The notes: generated by a model from the sequence alone, not told the origin. Positions 26,166 through 36,292 are shown, counted from the stretch's first letter. The stretch is 64,000 bases of DNA from Arenibacter antarcticus (GCF_041320605.1 NZ_CP166679.1:3024001-3088000); one strand, 5' to 3'. Program-made: numbers and translations.

Positions 26166-27242
26166 ATGAACTATAGGAATTTACCTATGGTTCCAAGGGT
26201 TGTATTTGGCAACGGTAGTTTTGATCAGCTGGGAGATATTTTGTTGCCACAAAGAAAAAGTTCGGATGCCCCGATGATTTTTTTGGTCGATGATATTTTT
26301 GAGGGAACCCAACTTATTTCTAGAATTCCATTGATCTGTAACGACCAGATTATATTTATCTCGGCAGATGAAGAGCCTAAAACCGATCAGGTAGATCTTT
26401 TGGCTGATAGGATACGGGATCATTTTAATGAACTTCCCTCCGGTATTGTGGGGATAGGGGGTGGTACCTTGTTGGATTTGGCAAAGGCGGTGGCGATTAT
26501 GTTGAATAATAAAGGTAAATCGTATCAATATCAAGGCTGGGACCTAGTGAGAAAACCGTCTATCTATCACGTGGGTATTCCAACGATTAGTGGTACCGGT
26601 GCCGAAGTATCTAGGACTACGGTTTTATTGGGACCCGAAAAAAAATTGGGCATCAATTCCGATTATACTACTTTTAACCAAGTTCTTTTAGATCCAGATC
26701 TTACCAAAGGCGTTTCCAAGGAACAGTGGTTTTATACAGGAATGGATTGTTTTATTCATTGTATCGAGTCGTTAAACGGTACCTTTTTAAATGCCTTTAG
26801 TCAGAGTTATGGGGAAAAGGCCCTAGAACTTTGCAAGGAGGTTTATTTGGAGGAATTGGACCCTTCAGATTCCAGGGATAAATTAATGATGGCTTCCTGG
26901 CATGGGGGGATGAGCATTGCATATTCACAGGTAGGGGTTGCCCATGCTATGAGTTACGGGCTTTCCTATTTATTGGGAGTAAGACATGGAATTGGGAATT
27001 GTTTGGTTTTTCAGCATTTGGAGGAGTTTTATCCTGAAGGAGTGGCTATGTTCAACATAATGAAAGAAAAGCATCAAATAGCATTGCCAACAGGGATATG
27101 TGGTGCGTTAACCGAGAATGATTTTGAAATAATGATCAATGTAGCCCTTAGCTTAGAACCGCTTTGGGAAAATGCCTTGGGAAAGGAATGGCGAAAGCTA
27201 ATTAGCCCAGAGAAGTTAAAATCGATTTATCAGAAAATATAA
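26166..27242 (+). CDS. kdnB: KdnB-like iron-containing alcohol dehydrogenase (Kdo 8-oxidase candidate)
   Basis: This protein of about 358 residues is an iron-dependent alcohol dehydrogenase. NAD-binding GIVGIGGGTLLDLAKAVA is near residue 96 (from this start), PTISGTGAEVSRTTV near 138 and the iron-binding histidines in GMDCFIHCIES and VGVAHAMSYGLSYLLGVRHGIGN. The sequence and its place near kdsB match KdnB, which in Shewanella oxidises Kdo at C8 so that KdnA can aminate it to 8-amino-Kdo. No kdnA is in this window, so the assignment is by family and context. The start is taken at MNYRNLPMVPRVVFG; an upstream ATG at 26109 overlaps the HAD gene. Confidence 0.75.
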   Translation: MNYRNLPMVPRVVFGNGSFDQLGDILLPQRKSSDAPMIFLVDDIFEGTQLISRIPLICNDQIIFISADEEPKTDQVDLLADRIRDHFNELPSGIVGIGGGTLLDLAKAVAIMLNNKGKSYQYQGWDLVRKPSIYHVGIPTISGTGAEVSRTTVLLGPEKKLGINSDYTTFNQVLLDPDLTKGVSKEQWFYTGMDCFIHCIESLNGTFLNAFSQSYGEKALELCKEVYLEELDPSDSRDKLMMASWHGGMSIAYSQVGVAHAMSYGLSYLLGVRHGIGNCLVFQHLEEFYPEGVAMFNIMKEKHQIALPTGICGALTENDFEIMINVALSLEPLWENALGKEWRKLISPEKLKSIYQKI

Positions 27243-27343
27243 GTATTCATCTGGGGCGATTGCATCTCAGAACATAAATGCTCACGAAATTGTAGGAGTG
27301 AAAGCCTTCTTAAGATTGATCGAATTTTTATAATTTTTTATAT

Positions 27344-27883
27344 ATGCATACTCTGGCAAAATTTATTTATTTTAAAATTATGGGCTGGAGACTTATTGGT
27401 TCCTTCCCGGAAGTGAAGAAATGTGTTATTATAGTAGTACCCCATACCAGTTGGGTAGATTTTTTTATGGGACTCTTGGTGCGTAGGGTTTTGAATGAAG
27501 AAATTAATTATATAGGGAAGAAAGGACTATTTAAGCCTCCATTTGGTTGGTACTTTCGTTGGATGGGAGGGACTCCCATAGATCGGACCAAGAATATGGA
27601 TACGGTCAGCGCTACAGCAAAATTATTTCAAGAAAAGCAACAATTTAGGCTTGCCTTATCCCCGGAAGGTACGCGGAAAAAGGTGACCGAGTGGAAAACT
27701 GGGTTCTATTATATCGCAAAAGCCGCCAACGTACCTATTGTATTGGTAGCGTTTGATTTTGGTGAAAAACAGATAAAAATCTCGGAACCCCATTTCCCAA
27801 CAGATAATAAAGAACAAGACTTTATTACTTATAAATCATTCTATAAGGGCGTTTTAGGAAAAGTTCCTGAAAATAGTTTTTAG
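27344..27883 (+). CDS. 1-acyl-glycerol-3-phosphate acyltransferase-like protein
   Basis: This 179-residue protein has the PlsC acyltransferase fold. The catalytic VVPHTSWVDFFMG (HxxxxD) is near residue 34, the glycerol-phosphate motif is seen as MGGTPIDRTKN near residue 74 and SPEGTRKKVTEWKTGFYYIA near residue 106. It is shorter than typical PlsC, matching the small Bacteroidota group of unknown acceptor. No N-terminal membrane anchor is seen. It is 101 bases from the KdnB gene and converges with yebC two bases after its stop, so it may serve envelope lipid synthesis. Confidence 0.85.
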   Translation: MHTLAKFIYFKIMGWRLIGSFPEVKKCVIIVVPHTSWVDFFMGLLVRRVLNEEINYIGKKGLFKPPFGWYFRWMGGTPIDRTKNMDTVSATAKLFQEKQQFRLALSPEGTRKKVTEWKTGFYYIAKAANVPIVLVAFDFGEKQIKISEPHFPTDNKEQDFITYKSFYKGVLGKVPENSF

Positions 27884-27885
27884 GA

Positions 27886-28596
27886 TTACTCCTGCATGGT
27901 ATGATATACGTTCTGTACATCATCATCCTCTTCAATCTTTTCCAATAGTTTCTCCACATCTGCAGCTTCCTCTTCCGACAATTCCTTGGTCACCTGTGGA
28001 ATACGTTCAAAACCTGAGGAAAGAATCTCTATCTCGCGGTTTTCCAATTCCTTTTGTATGGCCCCAAAACTTTCAAAGGGAGCATATATCAAGATTCCAT
28101 CGTCATCGGCGAAAACCTCCTCGGCTCCAAAGTCGATCATTTCTAGTTCCAATTCCTCGGGGTCTATCCCTTCCACGGGGATCCTAAAATTACAGGTATG
28201 GTCGAACATAAATTCTACAGAACCTGAAGTTCCCAAACTACCGTTACATTTGTTAAAATAACTTCTGATGTTAGCTACAGTCCTAGTATTATTGTCCGTT
28301 GCAGTTTCTACTAAAATAGCAATACCATGGGGCGCATAGCCTTCAAAAAGTACCTCTTTATAATCGCCTAAACTTTTATCGGAGGCTTTCTTTATGGCCC
28401 TTTCCACATTGTCCTTAGGCATATTTACAGCCTTAGCATTTTGGATAACCGCTCTTAACCTAGAATTAGACCCCGGATCCGGGCCGCCTTCCTTTACGGC
28501 CATTACAATATCTTTGCCAATTCTGGTGAAGGCTTTCGACATTGCAGACCATCTTTTCATCTTACGTGCTTTTCTAAATTCAAAAGCTCTTCCCAT
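27886..28596 (-). CDS. yebC: YebC/PmpR family regulator or translation factor
   Basis: This 236-residue protein is a YebC/TACO1 family member. The N-terminal FRKARKMKRWSAMSKAFTRI and the GGPDPGSNSRLRAVIQNAKAVNMPKDNVERAIKKA segment (about residues 36-71) are diagnostic, followed by FEGYAPHGIAILVE and an acidic C-terminus. Members bind DNA as regulators or help ribosomes past polyproline stretches; the sequence does not decide which. It ends a minus-strand run gcvT, reductase, pterin dehydratase, yebC. Confidence 0.93.
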   Translation of the reverse strand: MGRAFEFRKARKMKRWSAMSKAFTRIGKDIVMAVKEGGPDPGSNSRLRAVIQNAKAVNMPKDNVERAIKKASDKSLGDYKEVLFEGYAPHGIAILVETATDNNTRTVANIRSYFNKCNGSLGTSGSVEFMFDHTCNFRIPVEGIDPEELELEMIDFGAEEVFADDDGILIYAPFESFGAIQKELENREIEILSSGFERIPQVTKELSEEEAADVEKLLEKIEEDDDVQNVYHTMQE

Positions 28597-28662
28597 TATT
28601 TGGTTTTATTTGGATTATTGAAGCAAATTTAACAAATTTTAATACTGCAACAAGCGTTAGGT

Positions 28663-28950
28663 TTATTCACTTTCAATTATTTCTTCGATTGATTTGGCTA
28701 ATTTGAAATCCTTTTCGGTTACCCCGTTTGCATCGTGAGTATTTAGGCGAATATTTAAAGAATTATAAACGTTGCTCCAATCAGGATGATGGTTTTGAGC
28801 CTCACATTCAAAGGCAATTCTGGTCATAACCGAAAATGCGTCCTTAAAATCTTTAAACTCAAATGATGTTTCCAAGGCTCCATCCACATATTCCCAACCG
28901 TCCAATTGTTCCAATCTTCTTTCTATTTCTTCTTTGGATAATGTGCTCAT
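28663..28950 (-). CDS. 4a-hydroxytetrahydrobiopterin dehydratase
   Basis: This 95-residue protein matches pterin-4a-carbinolamine dehydratase (PhhB/DCoH). The family signature is visible as FECEAQNHHPDWSNVYNSLNI (quoted in part: AQNHHPDW), with the catalytic histidines, followed by LNTHDANGVTEKDFKLAK. It recycles the pterin cofactor used by aromatic amino acid hydroxylases; no such hydroxylase is in the window. Its length is normal. Confidence 0.93.
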   Translation of the reverse strand: MSTLSKEEIERRLEQLDGWEYVDGALETSFEFKDFKDAFSVMTRIAFECEAQNHHPDWSNVYNSLNIRLNTHDANGVTEKDFKLAKSIEEIIESE

Positions 28951-29000
28951 AATGTTGTTTTTGGTAAAGTTAATAAAATACCTCTCCTTTTAATGGGCTT

Positions 29001-29816
29001 CTAGGTAAATATATGCTGGTCTATAATGTCCTGACAATTAAACTGTAGGTCTGTGGGTAGCCTATTGGTTTTGGGTAATACTGCTAGATATCGATCTTCG
29101 TTGGTTGTGTATACCCGTTTTAAAATTGGATGGTAATTTCCCATTCGTTTTATAATTTCCTCTATAAAATCCTCATGATGGGTCAGGTCTTCGGATCCTA
29201 AATGAAATATTCCGGATTTATCACGATTTATTAAATAATGGATCTGTAGGGTAAGTTTGTCATCACTAGTGACGTTCATTATCAAATTAGGGAAGACTTC
29301 CAACGGCTCATTTAGATCGAGCGAAGCTTTTATTTCCTTTATTCTAGGGGAATTATTGCCAAAGACCATGGGAACTCTTAAGATGGCCATTTTAGATTTA
29401 GGGATCCTTAATAGCATATTCTCGATTTTTATTTTTAATCTGCCATAGATGCTTTCAGATAGGGTTTTATCATTTTCATAGGAAGGAAATTTGATATAGG
29501 CATCAAAAACGTTTGCGGAGGAAATGAAATATAATTTACAATTATTTTTCAATATATATTCTACCATATGTTGGTGTGCAATCACCTGAGCCTGAAAATT
29601 GCCCCTAAGTGCGGAAATAATAAGATCGGGTTTTATCTTATCGAGAATTTGGACAATATCATCCTCCTCCAAATCATACCTATGGAATTGATTGTTATCC
29701 TCGAAGTTTTTTCTCGAAGAATAATAGGTTCCATAGGTATCAAAATAGGAATTTAATTCTCGGTAAATAGCATTACCGATAAAGCCACTGGCTCCTAATA
29801 TGAGTATTTTGTTCAT
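29001..29816 (-). CDS. RmlD-like NAD(P)-dependent sugar nucleotide reductase / SDR
   Basis: This protein of about 271 residues is an extended short-chain dehydrogenase. The NAD(P)-binding ILILGASGFIGNAIYREL is at the N-terminus and the active-site region reads YFISSANVFDAY followed by SESIYGRLKIKIE, where the catalytic YxxxK would be Y-GRL-K. It is most like dTDP-4-dehydrorhamnose reductase (RmlD) by layout, but without other rml genes nearby the substrate is unclear. The start is taken at MNKILILG (29816), 39 bases after gcvT; a longer frame from 29843 is less likely. Confidence 0.78.
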   Translation of the reverse strand: MNKILILGASGFIGNAIYRELNSYFDTYGTYYSSRKNFEDNNQFHRYDLEEDDIVQILDKIKPDLIISALRGNFQAQVIAHQHMVEYILKNNCKLYFISSANVFDAYIKFPSYENDKTLSESIYGRLKIKIENMLLRIPKSKMAILRVPMVFGNNSPRIKEIKASLDLNEPLEVFPNLIMNVTSDDKLTLQIHYLINRDKSGIFHLGSEDLTHHEDFIEEIIKRMGNYHPILKRVYTTNEDRYLAVLPKTNRLPTDLQFNCQDIIDQHIFT

Positions 29817-29855
29817 CCGATCATCTCCTTTTCCGCAGCTCAAATATTAATAAGG

Positions 29856-30941
29856 TTATCCTTTATAAAAAGGGAGTTTGACAATGGTTGCTGGAACTGC
29901 ATTTTTTCTGATCTGAATAAAAATAGCGGTACCAGCATCCGAAATTTCGATAGGGACAAATCCAAGGCCTATTCCTTTTGAAAGGGATGGGGACATGGTT
30001 CCGGAAGTTACATTGCCTATGGTGTTACCATCCTTATCTACAATTGCATATCCCTGTCGCGGAATACCTTTTTCCGTCAATTCAAAGGCGATTAATTTTC
30101 GTTTCGGTCCGGCTTCCTTTTGTTTCGCCAAAGCTTCACTATTTACAAAATCCTTGGTGAATTTTGTAATCCATCCCAAACCTGTTTCCAAAGGTGATGT
30201 AGTATCATCTATATCATTTCCGTATAGGCAATAGCCCATTTCCAATCTCAAAGTATCCCTAGCCGCCAAGCCAATAGGTTTTATTCCAAAATCGGCACCG
30301 GCTTCAAAAACCTTATCCCATATCTGCTGTACCTCTTCGTTCTTGCAATAAATTTCAAATCCCCCAGATCCAGTGTATCCTGTCGCGGAAATAATGACAT
30401 GTGGTATTCCAGCAAAATCCGATACCTCAAAGGTGTAAAGTTTTAAGGCCGATAAGTCTACAGAGGTTAGCTTTTGCATTGCCTCTACCGCTTTTGGACC
30501 CTGAATGGCCAATAGTGAATAGTCACCGGAAATATTGCGCATCTCTGCTCCAAACTCCTCATTGTATTTACTTATGTGTTCCCAATCCTTATCTATATTG
30601 TCCGCATTTACCACTAGTAAATACTGTTCCTCTTTTATTTTGTAAATAATAAGGTCGTCCACAATACCACCTGTTTCATTGGGAAGACAGCTGTATTGTG
30701 CCTTACCTATGGCTATTTTAGAAGCATCATTGGAGCAAACTTTTTGGATCAGATCCAACGCTTTTGGACCACCGATTAAAAATTCTCCCATATGGGATAC
30801 ATCAAATACGCCTACTCCGGTGCGGACCGTTTCATGCTCTATGTTAACTCCTTCATAGGAAACAGGCATATTATATCCTGCAAAAGGTACCATTTTAGCT
30901 CCTAATGCCTCATGGGTCTTTGATAAGGCTGTGTTTTTCAT
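29856..30941 (-). CDS. gcvT: Aminomethyltransferase, glycine cleavage T protein
   Basis: This 361-residue protein transfers the methylene group from the aminomethyl-lipoyl H protein to tetrahydrofolate. It shows the usual [17 protein letters not shown] start, [14 protein letters not shown] near residue 47, the folate-binding region with [14 protein letters not shown] near residue 188, and the C-terminal [21 protein letters not shown]. The length is normal. It is the first gene of a minus-strand run that continues with the SDR gene. The other gcv genes are not in the window. Confidence 0.95.
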   Translation of the reverse strand: MKNTALSKTHEALGAKMVPFAGYNMPVSYEGVNIEHETVRTGVGVFDVSHMGEFLIGGPKALDLIQKVCSNDASKIAIGKAQYSCLPNETGGIVDDLIIYKIKEEQYLLVVNADNIDKDWEHISKYNEEFGAEMRNISGDYSLLAIQGPKAVEAMQKLTSVDLSALKLYTFEVSDFAGIPHVIISATGYTGSGGFEIYCKNEEVQQIWDKVFEAGADFGIKPIGLAARDTLRLEMGYCLYGNDIDDTTSPLETGLGWITKFTKDFVNSEALAKQKEAGPKRKLIAFELTEKGIPRQGYAIVDKDGNTIGNVTSGTMSPSLSKGIGLGFVPIEISDAGTAIFIQIRKNAVPATIVKLPFYKG

Positions 30942-31327
30942 TGAATCGATTTAAAAGGTAAAAGTATTGAAAATTAATCGTTGGGAAAATGCATGCCGAT
31001 TTTTGTTTTCATAATTTAACGTTAAAGCAAAAGGAGAACTCCATCTATTACATCTACAGGATCTAGATGTATCCTCATAGATGTCGCTACTTACTATTTA
31101 TTTGGTCTCCAATGCAATTAAAATTGGGCACTTCACCTTCCTTAGTTCACTCGTGGCTATATTTTATAACGGCACAGACCTACAATCCAAGTTGAAAATT
31201 TGGCTGCAAATAACCTTCGGTATGTATGTTTTGGTAAAAGCTGTTTAACCCCTTTGTTGCCTGTCTTGATAAATCACCTATGCTGCAGGACTCCCAATTA
31301 TCAATCTGTTAATAACATTGGAATGGT
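30942..31327. other. Intergenic region between thrC and gcvT
   Basis: About 386 bases with no supported gene. On the minus strand near gcvT, TACTTTTA and TACCTTTT at about 30952-30970 resemble the TAnnTTTG box with one mismatch. I saw no clear terminator for thrC and no glycine riboswitch-like pattern. Confidence 0.4.
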
Positions 31328-32623
31328 TTATTCCCGCTTTAAAAAGGCCTTTAAATCCTCGTAATTAGAGATGTTAATGGATTTTTTCTTTTTGTTCAAC
31401 AGTTTGGCAATTTTATCTGGAAGATCTATGTTTTCACGAATAGTGTCCTCCACGACATCCAAAAATTTTACAGGATGGGCCGTTTCTAAAAATATGCCAT
31501 AACATTCGGGATGTTGGGCTTGGTATTTTTTTATTCCTAGATAGCCAACAGCTCCATGAGGATCTGCTACATAGTTATAATCATTGTAGAGACTGAGCAT
31601 GGCTTTTTTGGTTTCTTTATCCGTAAATGAATAGGAGCTAAGGTTGTTGGACAGTTCTTTAAAATTGTCCTTGTACAAATGTCTGATTCGAATAAAATTA
31701 CTAGGGTCGCCCACATCCATTGCATTGGAAATAGTGGCGATAGAAGTTTTTGGGCTATAGGTGCCCGTTGCCATGAAATTGGGAACAATATCATTAACGT
31801 TGGTGGCTGCTATAAAATGCTTGCATGGCATTCCTAGTTTTTGTGCCATGATACCTGCGCATATATTTCCGAAATTCCCACTAGGAACGGAAAAGACAAT
31901 TTCCTTACCTAAAGATTTTGCTTGTTTGTAGGCGAAAAGGAAATAGAACATTTGTGGAAGCCAACGGGCTACATTGATGCTATTGGCGGAGGTCAATTGC
32001 ATGTTTTCAGTAAGTTCTTTATCTAGAAAAGCCGATTTCACCATTTCCTGACAATCATCAAAAGTGCCATCCACTTCTAGGGCAGTAATATTTTTACCTA
32101 AGGTGGTCAGTTGCTTTTCTTGAATATCGCTCACTTTGCCACTTGGATAAAGAATAACCACTTTAACCCCAGGGACATCTAAGAAACCATTGGCTACGGC
32201 TCCACCGGTATCGCCAGAGGTAGCAACCAGCACGGTAATAGCATTGCTTTTTTCGTTGGAAAAATGTCCTAGACAGCGTGCCATAAATCTGGCACCTACA
32301 TCCTTGAATGCCATAGTAGGGCCATGAAAAAGTTCTAGGGTGGCAATATTTTCCTCTATGGGAACAACAGGGAAATCAAAGTCTAATACCTCTTTCAATA
32401 TTTCCTTTAATGCTGCTTCGGGAATTTCATCCCCTACAAATTGTTGGATTGCTAAATAAGCAATTTCTTGATTTGAAAAGGTTTCCAAACTGTCAAAAAA
32501 TGAGGGAGCCAAAGGGTGTATCTCTTCTGGGAAATACAATCCCCTATCTGGAGCTATACCTTTTATAACGGCCTCCTTAAAAGAGACATTGGGGGCTTTT
32601 TTATTTAGACTATAAAAGTTCAT
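31328..32623 (-). CDS. thrC: Threonine synthase
   Basis: This 431-residue PLP enzyme converts O-phosphohomoserine to threonine. The N-terminal KGIAPDRGLYFPEEI is typical, the PLP lysine is in FHGPTMAFKDVGARFMARCL near residue 108, the phosphate loop is ATSGDTGGAVANGF near residue 150 and a further PLP contact is SVPSGNFGNICAG near residue 244. The length is normal for the short class. It is the last of thrA-thrB-thrC, 35 bases after thrB. Confidence 0.96.
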   Translation of the reverse strand: MNFYSLNKKAPNVSFKEAVIKGIAPDRGLYFPEEIHPLAPSFFDSLETFSNQEIAYLAIQQFVGDEIPEAALKEILKEVLDFDFPVVPIEENIATLELFHGPTMAFKDVGARFMARCLGHFSNEKSNAITVLVATSGDTGGAVANGFLDVPGVKVVILYPSGKVSDIQEKQLTTLGKNITALEVDGTFDDCQEMVKSAFLDKELTENMQLTSANSINVARWLPQMFYFLFAYKQAKSLGKEIVFSVPSGNFGNICAGIMAQKLGMPCKHFIAATNVNDIVPNFMATGTYSPKTSIATISNAMDVGDPSNFIRIRHLYKDNFKELSNNLSSYSFTDKETKKAMLSLYNDYNYVADPHGAVGYLGIKKYQAQHPECYGIFLETAHPVKFLDVVEDTIRENIDLPDKIAKLLNKKKKSINISNYEDLKAFLKRE

Positions 32624-32658
32624 TTGTCAATTTATTTTGTTCTTAAATCTATAGAATT

Positions 32659-33585
32659 TTATATAATTTTAATCCCTTCAGTATTTATTTTTGAAATGTG
32701 AACGTCGTAGTCCACTCCTATCTTTTGATAGACATTCTTCATGGCATCGGCAACCAATCTGGCATTTTCCTCCCCTTTGCTCAAGGCGAAAATGGAGGGT
32801 CCAGATCCTGAAATTCCACATCCCAAGGCCCCTGCTTCCAAGGCATTCTCTTTTACTTTATCAAAACCTGGAATAAGAATAGATCGTATGGGTTCTACAA
32901 TATGGTCTACCAAAGATCTGCCAATTAGCTCGTAATCATTGGTGTAAAGCCCTGCGATAAGTCCACCTACATTCCCCCATTGCTTAATGCCGTCTTCCAG
33001 CGATATGGAAGTTTTCAATATACGCCTAGAATCTGACGTCTTGACTTCAATTTGTGGATGGATTACCGTGGCATAAAGTGCTTCTGGAGTTGGAATCTTA
33101 ATAATATCTAATGGATGGTAGCTCCGAACCAAGGTAAAACCACCAAATAGGGCAGGGGCTACATTGTCTGCATGGGCCACCCCGCTTGCCAATCGCTCTC
33201 CTTCCATGGCGAATTTCACCAATTCCAAATTGGAAAAGGGGTAATCTAGAAGGGCGTTCATTGCCCACACTGCTCCAGCCGAACTGGCAGCGCTACTTCC
33301 TATTCCGCTGCCTGCCTTTATCTTTTTATAAATTTCAATTTCAAAACCTCCCATGTATTCGCTCTCTGCCAACAGGGCCAACCCGGCTACTCCAGCTACA
33401 TTGTGCAGGGTTTCGGTGGGTAGGTCTTGCCCCGTAAGTTTGGTGATGGTTATACCTTTCTTTGAGGTTTTTCTAATTATCATTTCATCGCCTACGGCAT
33501 CCAAGGCAAGTCCTAGTACGTCAAATCCGCAGGAAACATTAGCGATTGTGGCTGGAGAAAATATTCTTATTTCGTTACTGTCCAT
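32659..33585 (-). CDS. thrB: Homoserine kinase
   Basis: This 308-residue GHMP kinase phosphorylates homoserine. The family opening SPATIANVSCGFDVLGLAL is at residues 10-28, the ATP loop is KAGSGIGSSAASSAGAVWAM near residue 91 and the C-terminal GCGISGSGPSIFAL near residue 258 closes the site. It follows thrA after 122 bases and precedes thrC, so the full threonine branch from aspartate kinase onward is encoded in order. Confidence 0.96.
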   Translation of the reverse strand: MDSNEIRIFSPATIANVSCGFDVLGLALDAVGDEMIIRKTSKKGITITKLTGQDLPTETLHNVAGVAGLALLAESEYMGGFEIEIYKKIKAGSGIGSSAASSAGAVWAMNALLDYPFSNLELVKFAMEGERLASGVAHADNVAPALFGGFTLVRSYHPLDIIKIPTPEALYATVIHPQIEVKTSDSRRILKTSISLEDGIKQWGNVGGLIAGLYTNDYELIGRSLVDHIVEPIRSILIPGFDKVKENALEAGALGCGISGSGPSIFALSKGEENARLVADAMKNVYQKIGVDYDVHISKINTEGIKII

Positions 33586-33707
33586 GATCTTATTAATCTT
33601 CTGAATTGTACTATTTTAAAAGGTAAAACATTTCGGTCCTATTCGTATTTAGATCTTGTTTTAAATCTAAAATATCAGATGGATGGAAAGGAAAATTTAG
33701 GGGTACC

Positions 33708-36152
33708 CTAAAAATTACCGATTCGGATAATATCAGCAAATATACCAGAAGCCGTAACATCGGCGCCAGCTCCTGCTCCCTTTATGATCATAGGTTGATT
33801 TGGGTATCTTTCGGTATAAAACAACACAATATTATCACTGCCCTCAAGATTGTAAAAATCATGTCCCTTTGGAATACGTTGAAGCCCTACGCTTGCTTTC
33901 CCGTCTTCAAACTGTGCCACATACTTCAGTTTACTATTCTCAGCAACTGCTTTTTGATACATTTCTTGGAAGGAAGCTTCGTAATCTTGAAGGCTGCGGA
34001 AGAAATCCTCGTTATTATCCGTTTGTAAACTCGCCTCAGGTAGGAAAGAATGGTTCTCAATATCCTCTATATCCAAAACATTTCCACTTTCGCGAGCCAG
34101 GATTAGAATTTTTCTCATAACATCTACGCCACTTAGGTCAATTTTCGGATCTGGTTCAGTGTAGCCTTCCTGTTGCGCCTGTTTTACGACATCGTGAAAG
34201 GTAGTGCTGTCGTTGAAATTGTTAAAAACAAAGTTTAGACTTCCAGAGAGCACGGCCTGTATTTTCAATATTTTATCACCTGAGGCAACCAAATGCTTTA
34301 GGGTGTCTATGATTGGGAGACCTGCCCCAACGTTGGTTTCAAATAGGAAGGGCGCATTGTATTTTCTTGCCAAATCTTTTAATTCCTGATAATTGCTGAA
34401 TTTAGAGGAGCAGGCTATTTTATTACAGGTTACCACGGAGATACTATTTTGCAAATAGGAATGATAGGTATTGGATACTATTTCGCTGGCAGTATTGTCC
34501 ACAAAAATACTGTTCCTATAGTTTAGCTTCATCACCTTATCGTAAAACAAGGCTTTATCGGCTTTTTCTCCCGATGCAAGCGTATCTACCCAATTTTTTA
34601 GGGATATACCGTCCTCATCAAAGATCATGGTCCTGGAGTTAGACATGCCAATGACGCGGATGTTGAGTTTTAATTTCTCTTTTAAATACTTTTTCTGCTG
34701 TTGGATCTGATCTAAAAATTTGGCTCCTACGTTACCAACCCCCATCACAAAAAGGTTCAGCTGTTTTATATTCTCTTCAAAGAATTCTTCATGTAAGGTG
34801 TTGAGTGCTTTTTTTACATCTGATTTTAAGATTACTGCCGATATGTTCCGTTCGGAAGCACCTTGAGCAATAGCGCGAATATTTACATTGTTCCTTCCCA
34901 AGGTGCTGAACATTTTCCCGCTCAGGCCTTGGTGGCTTTTCATATTGTCTCCAATCAAGGCAATAATGGTGAGGTCTTTTTCGGCTATGACCGATTTTAT
35001 CTTGCCCCTAGATATTTCAAAATCGAATGCCTCGTTAATAATCGCTATCGCTAGTTCTGTATCCTGATTGGAAATTCCCACACAGATGGAGTGTTCCGAA
35101 GAGGCCTGGGTAATAAGGACCACGCTGATGTCAGCGTTGGAAAGCACTTCAAAAAATCGTTTTGATATTCCTGGGATACCTACCATACCTGGGCCTTCCA
35201 AAGACAAGAGGGCAATATCTTCCACATGGCTTATTCCCCTTACGGTTTTCCCTTTTCCATTTTTATTTTTAGTAATCAGAGTGCCTGGATCTTCAGGTTT
35301 AAAGGTGTTTTTGATGACAATGGAAATGCCTTTGGACAACACTGGCTGAATAGTGGGAGGGTACAATACTTTTGCTCCAAAATGAGAGAGTTCCATGGCC
35401 TCCTCATAGGAGATATGAGGTATGGACATCGCTTGTTTTACTAATTTAGGATTGGCGGTGTACATTCCGCTCACATCTGTCCAGATTTCCAGAATTTCGG
35501 CGTCTACGGCATTGGCAACGATGGCAGCGGTATAATCCGATCCCCCGCGTCCCAATGTGGTGGAAATCCCCGAAACGGACGATGCGATAAAACCACCCAT
35601 AACAAGAACCTTTTGGTTGTGTTCCTTTACAGCGGTATTACAATTGCTGTTGGTAAGTTGAAAATTTACCGTTGCTTTTCCATGTATCGAATTGGTCTTG
35701 ATTAATTGTCTACTATCCACATAAGCGGCATCTATTCCCTCAGCTATAAAGTACTCACTTATGATATAAGAGGAGAGCAATTCGCCATAACTAACTATTT
35801 TATCTGATAGTTTAGGGGTTATCTCGCCAATCAAGAAAGCACCTTCCAACAATGTTTCCAAGGTGTTTAGCTCACTTTTAACTTTGCTGAGTATTTTACT
35901 CTGGGAATGGATCGGTATCAACTCTTTGATTGTGGTTAAATGCCGATCTTCAATTTCTTTCAAAAAAGTTTTATAAGAGATATCCTGAATAGAGGCCAAA
36001 GCAGCCGTTCTAAGTAAAAGATCGGTTATACCTCCAAGTGCAGAGACAACAACAATGGTTTTGTCCGACTGCTGATTGGCGATTATATTTTTTACTAAAC
36101 TTATATTGTTGGCATTGGCAACAGAAGTGCCGCCGAATTTTAGAACTTTCAT
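33708..36152 (-). CDS. thrA: Bifunctional aspartokinase / homoserine dehydrogenase
   Basis: This 814-residue fusion enzyme performs the first and third steps of the threonine pathway. The aspartokinase domain starts with MKVLKFGGTSVANA and holds LGRGGSDYTAAIVANA near residue 208; two ACT-type regulatory domains lie at about residues 310-460; the homoserine dehydrogenase starts near residue 465 with LFVMGVGNVGAKFLDQI and holds VVTCNKIACSS near 576. Feedback inhibition by threonine is expected from the ACT domains. Upstream there is a full promoter and a short Thr/Ile-containing open frame, so expression may be attenuated. Confidence 0.96.
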   Translation of the reverse strand: MKVLKFGGTSVANANNISLVKNIIANQQSDKTIVVVSALGGITDLLLRTAALASIQDISYKTFLKEIEDRHLTTIKELIPIHSQSKILSKVKSELNTLETLLEGAFLIGEITPKLSDKIVSYGELLSSYIISEYFIAEGIDAAYVDSRQLIKTNSIHGKATVNFQLTNSNCNTAVKEHNQKVLVMGGFIASSVSGISTTLGRGGSDYTAAIVANAVDAEILEIWTDVSGMYTANPKLVKQAMSIPHISYEEAMELSHFGAKVLYPPTIQPVLSKGISIVIKNTFKPEDPGTLITKNKNGKGKTVRGISHVEDIALLSLEGPGMVGIPGISKRFFEVLSNADISVVLITQASSEHSICVGISNQDTELAIAIINEAFDFEISRGKIKSVIAEKDLTIIALIGDNMKSHQGLSGKMFSTLGRNNVNIRAIAQGASERNISAVILKSDVKKALNTLHEEFFEENIKQLNLFVMGVGNVGAKFLDQIQQQKKYLKEKLKLNIRVIGMSNSRTMIFDEDGISLKNWVDTLASGEKADKALFYDKVMKLNYRNSIFVDNTASEIVSNTYHSYLQNSISVVTCNKIACSSKFSNYQELKDLARKYNAPFLFETNVGAGLPIIDTLKHLVASGDKILKIQAVLSGSLNFVFNNFNDSTTFHDVVKQAQQEGYTEPDPKIDLSGVDVMRKILILARESGNVLDIEDIENHSFLPEASLQTDNNEDFFRSLQDYEASFQEMYQKAVAENSKLKYVAQFEDGKASVGLQRIPKGHDFYNLEGSDNIVLFYTERYPNQPMIIKGAGAGADVTASGIFADIIRIGNF

Positions 36153-36220
36153 GGTTCAAATGGATTAGATGATAAAACTGATTTGTGCGAGAAATGAAAA
36201 ATGGACGTATATGTAGTAGT

Positions 36221-36292
36221 TTACCCCAATGGGGTAGTGGTGCCGATAACGGTAGCAGCAGTAAAGCTATTGATGTATGGCGAATTATCCAT
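36221..36292 (-). CDS. thrL: Candidate threonine operon leader peptide (23 aa)
   Basis: A short frame lies between the thr promoter and thrA. It starts at ATG 36292 (MDNSPYINSF) and ends at TAA 36223-36221, encoding 23 residues with five threonines and two isoleucines grouped in the second half (TAATVIGTTTPLG). The last codons overlap a small hairpin TACCCC-ATT-GGGGTA. This is what a translation-controlled attenuator for thrABC would look like, but I found no hairpin followed directly by a T run, so the terminator half of the device is unproven. The gap to thrA is 68 bases. Confidence 0.5.
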   Translation of the reverse strand: MDNSPYINSFTAATVIGTTTPLG

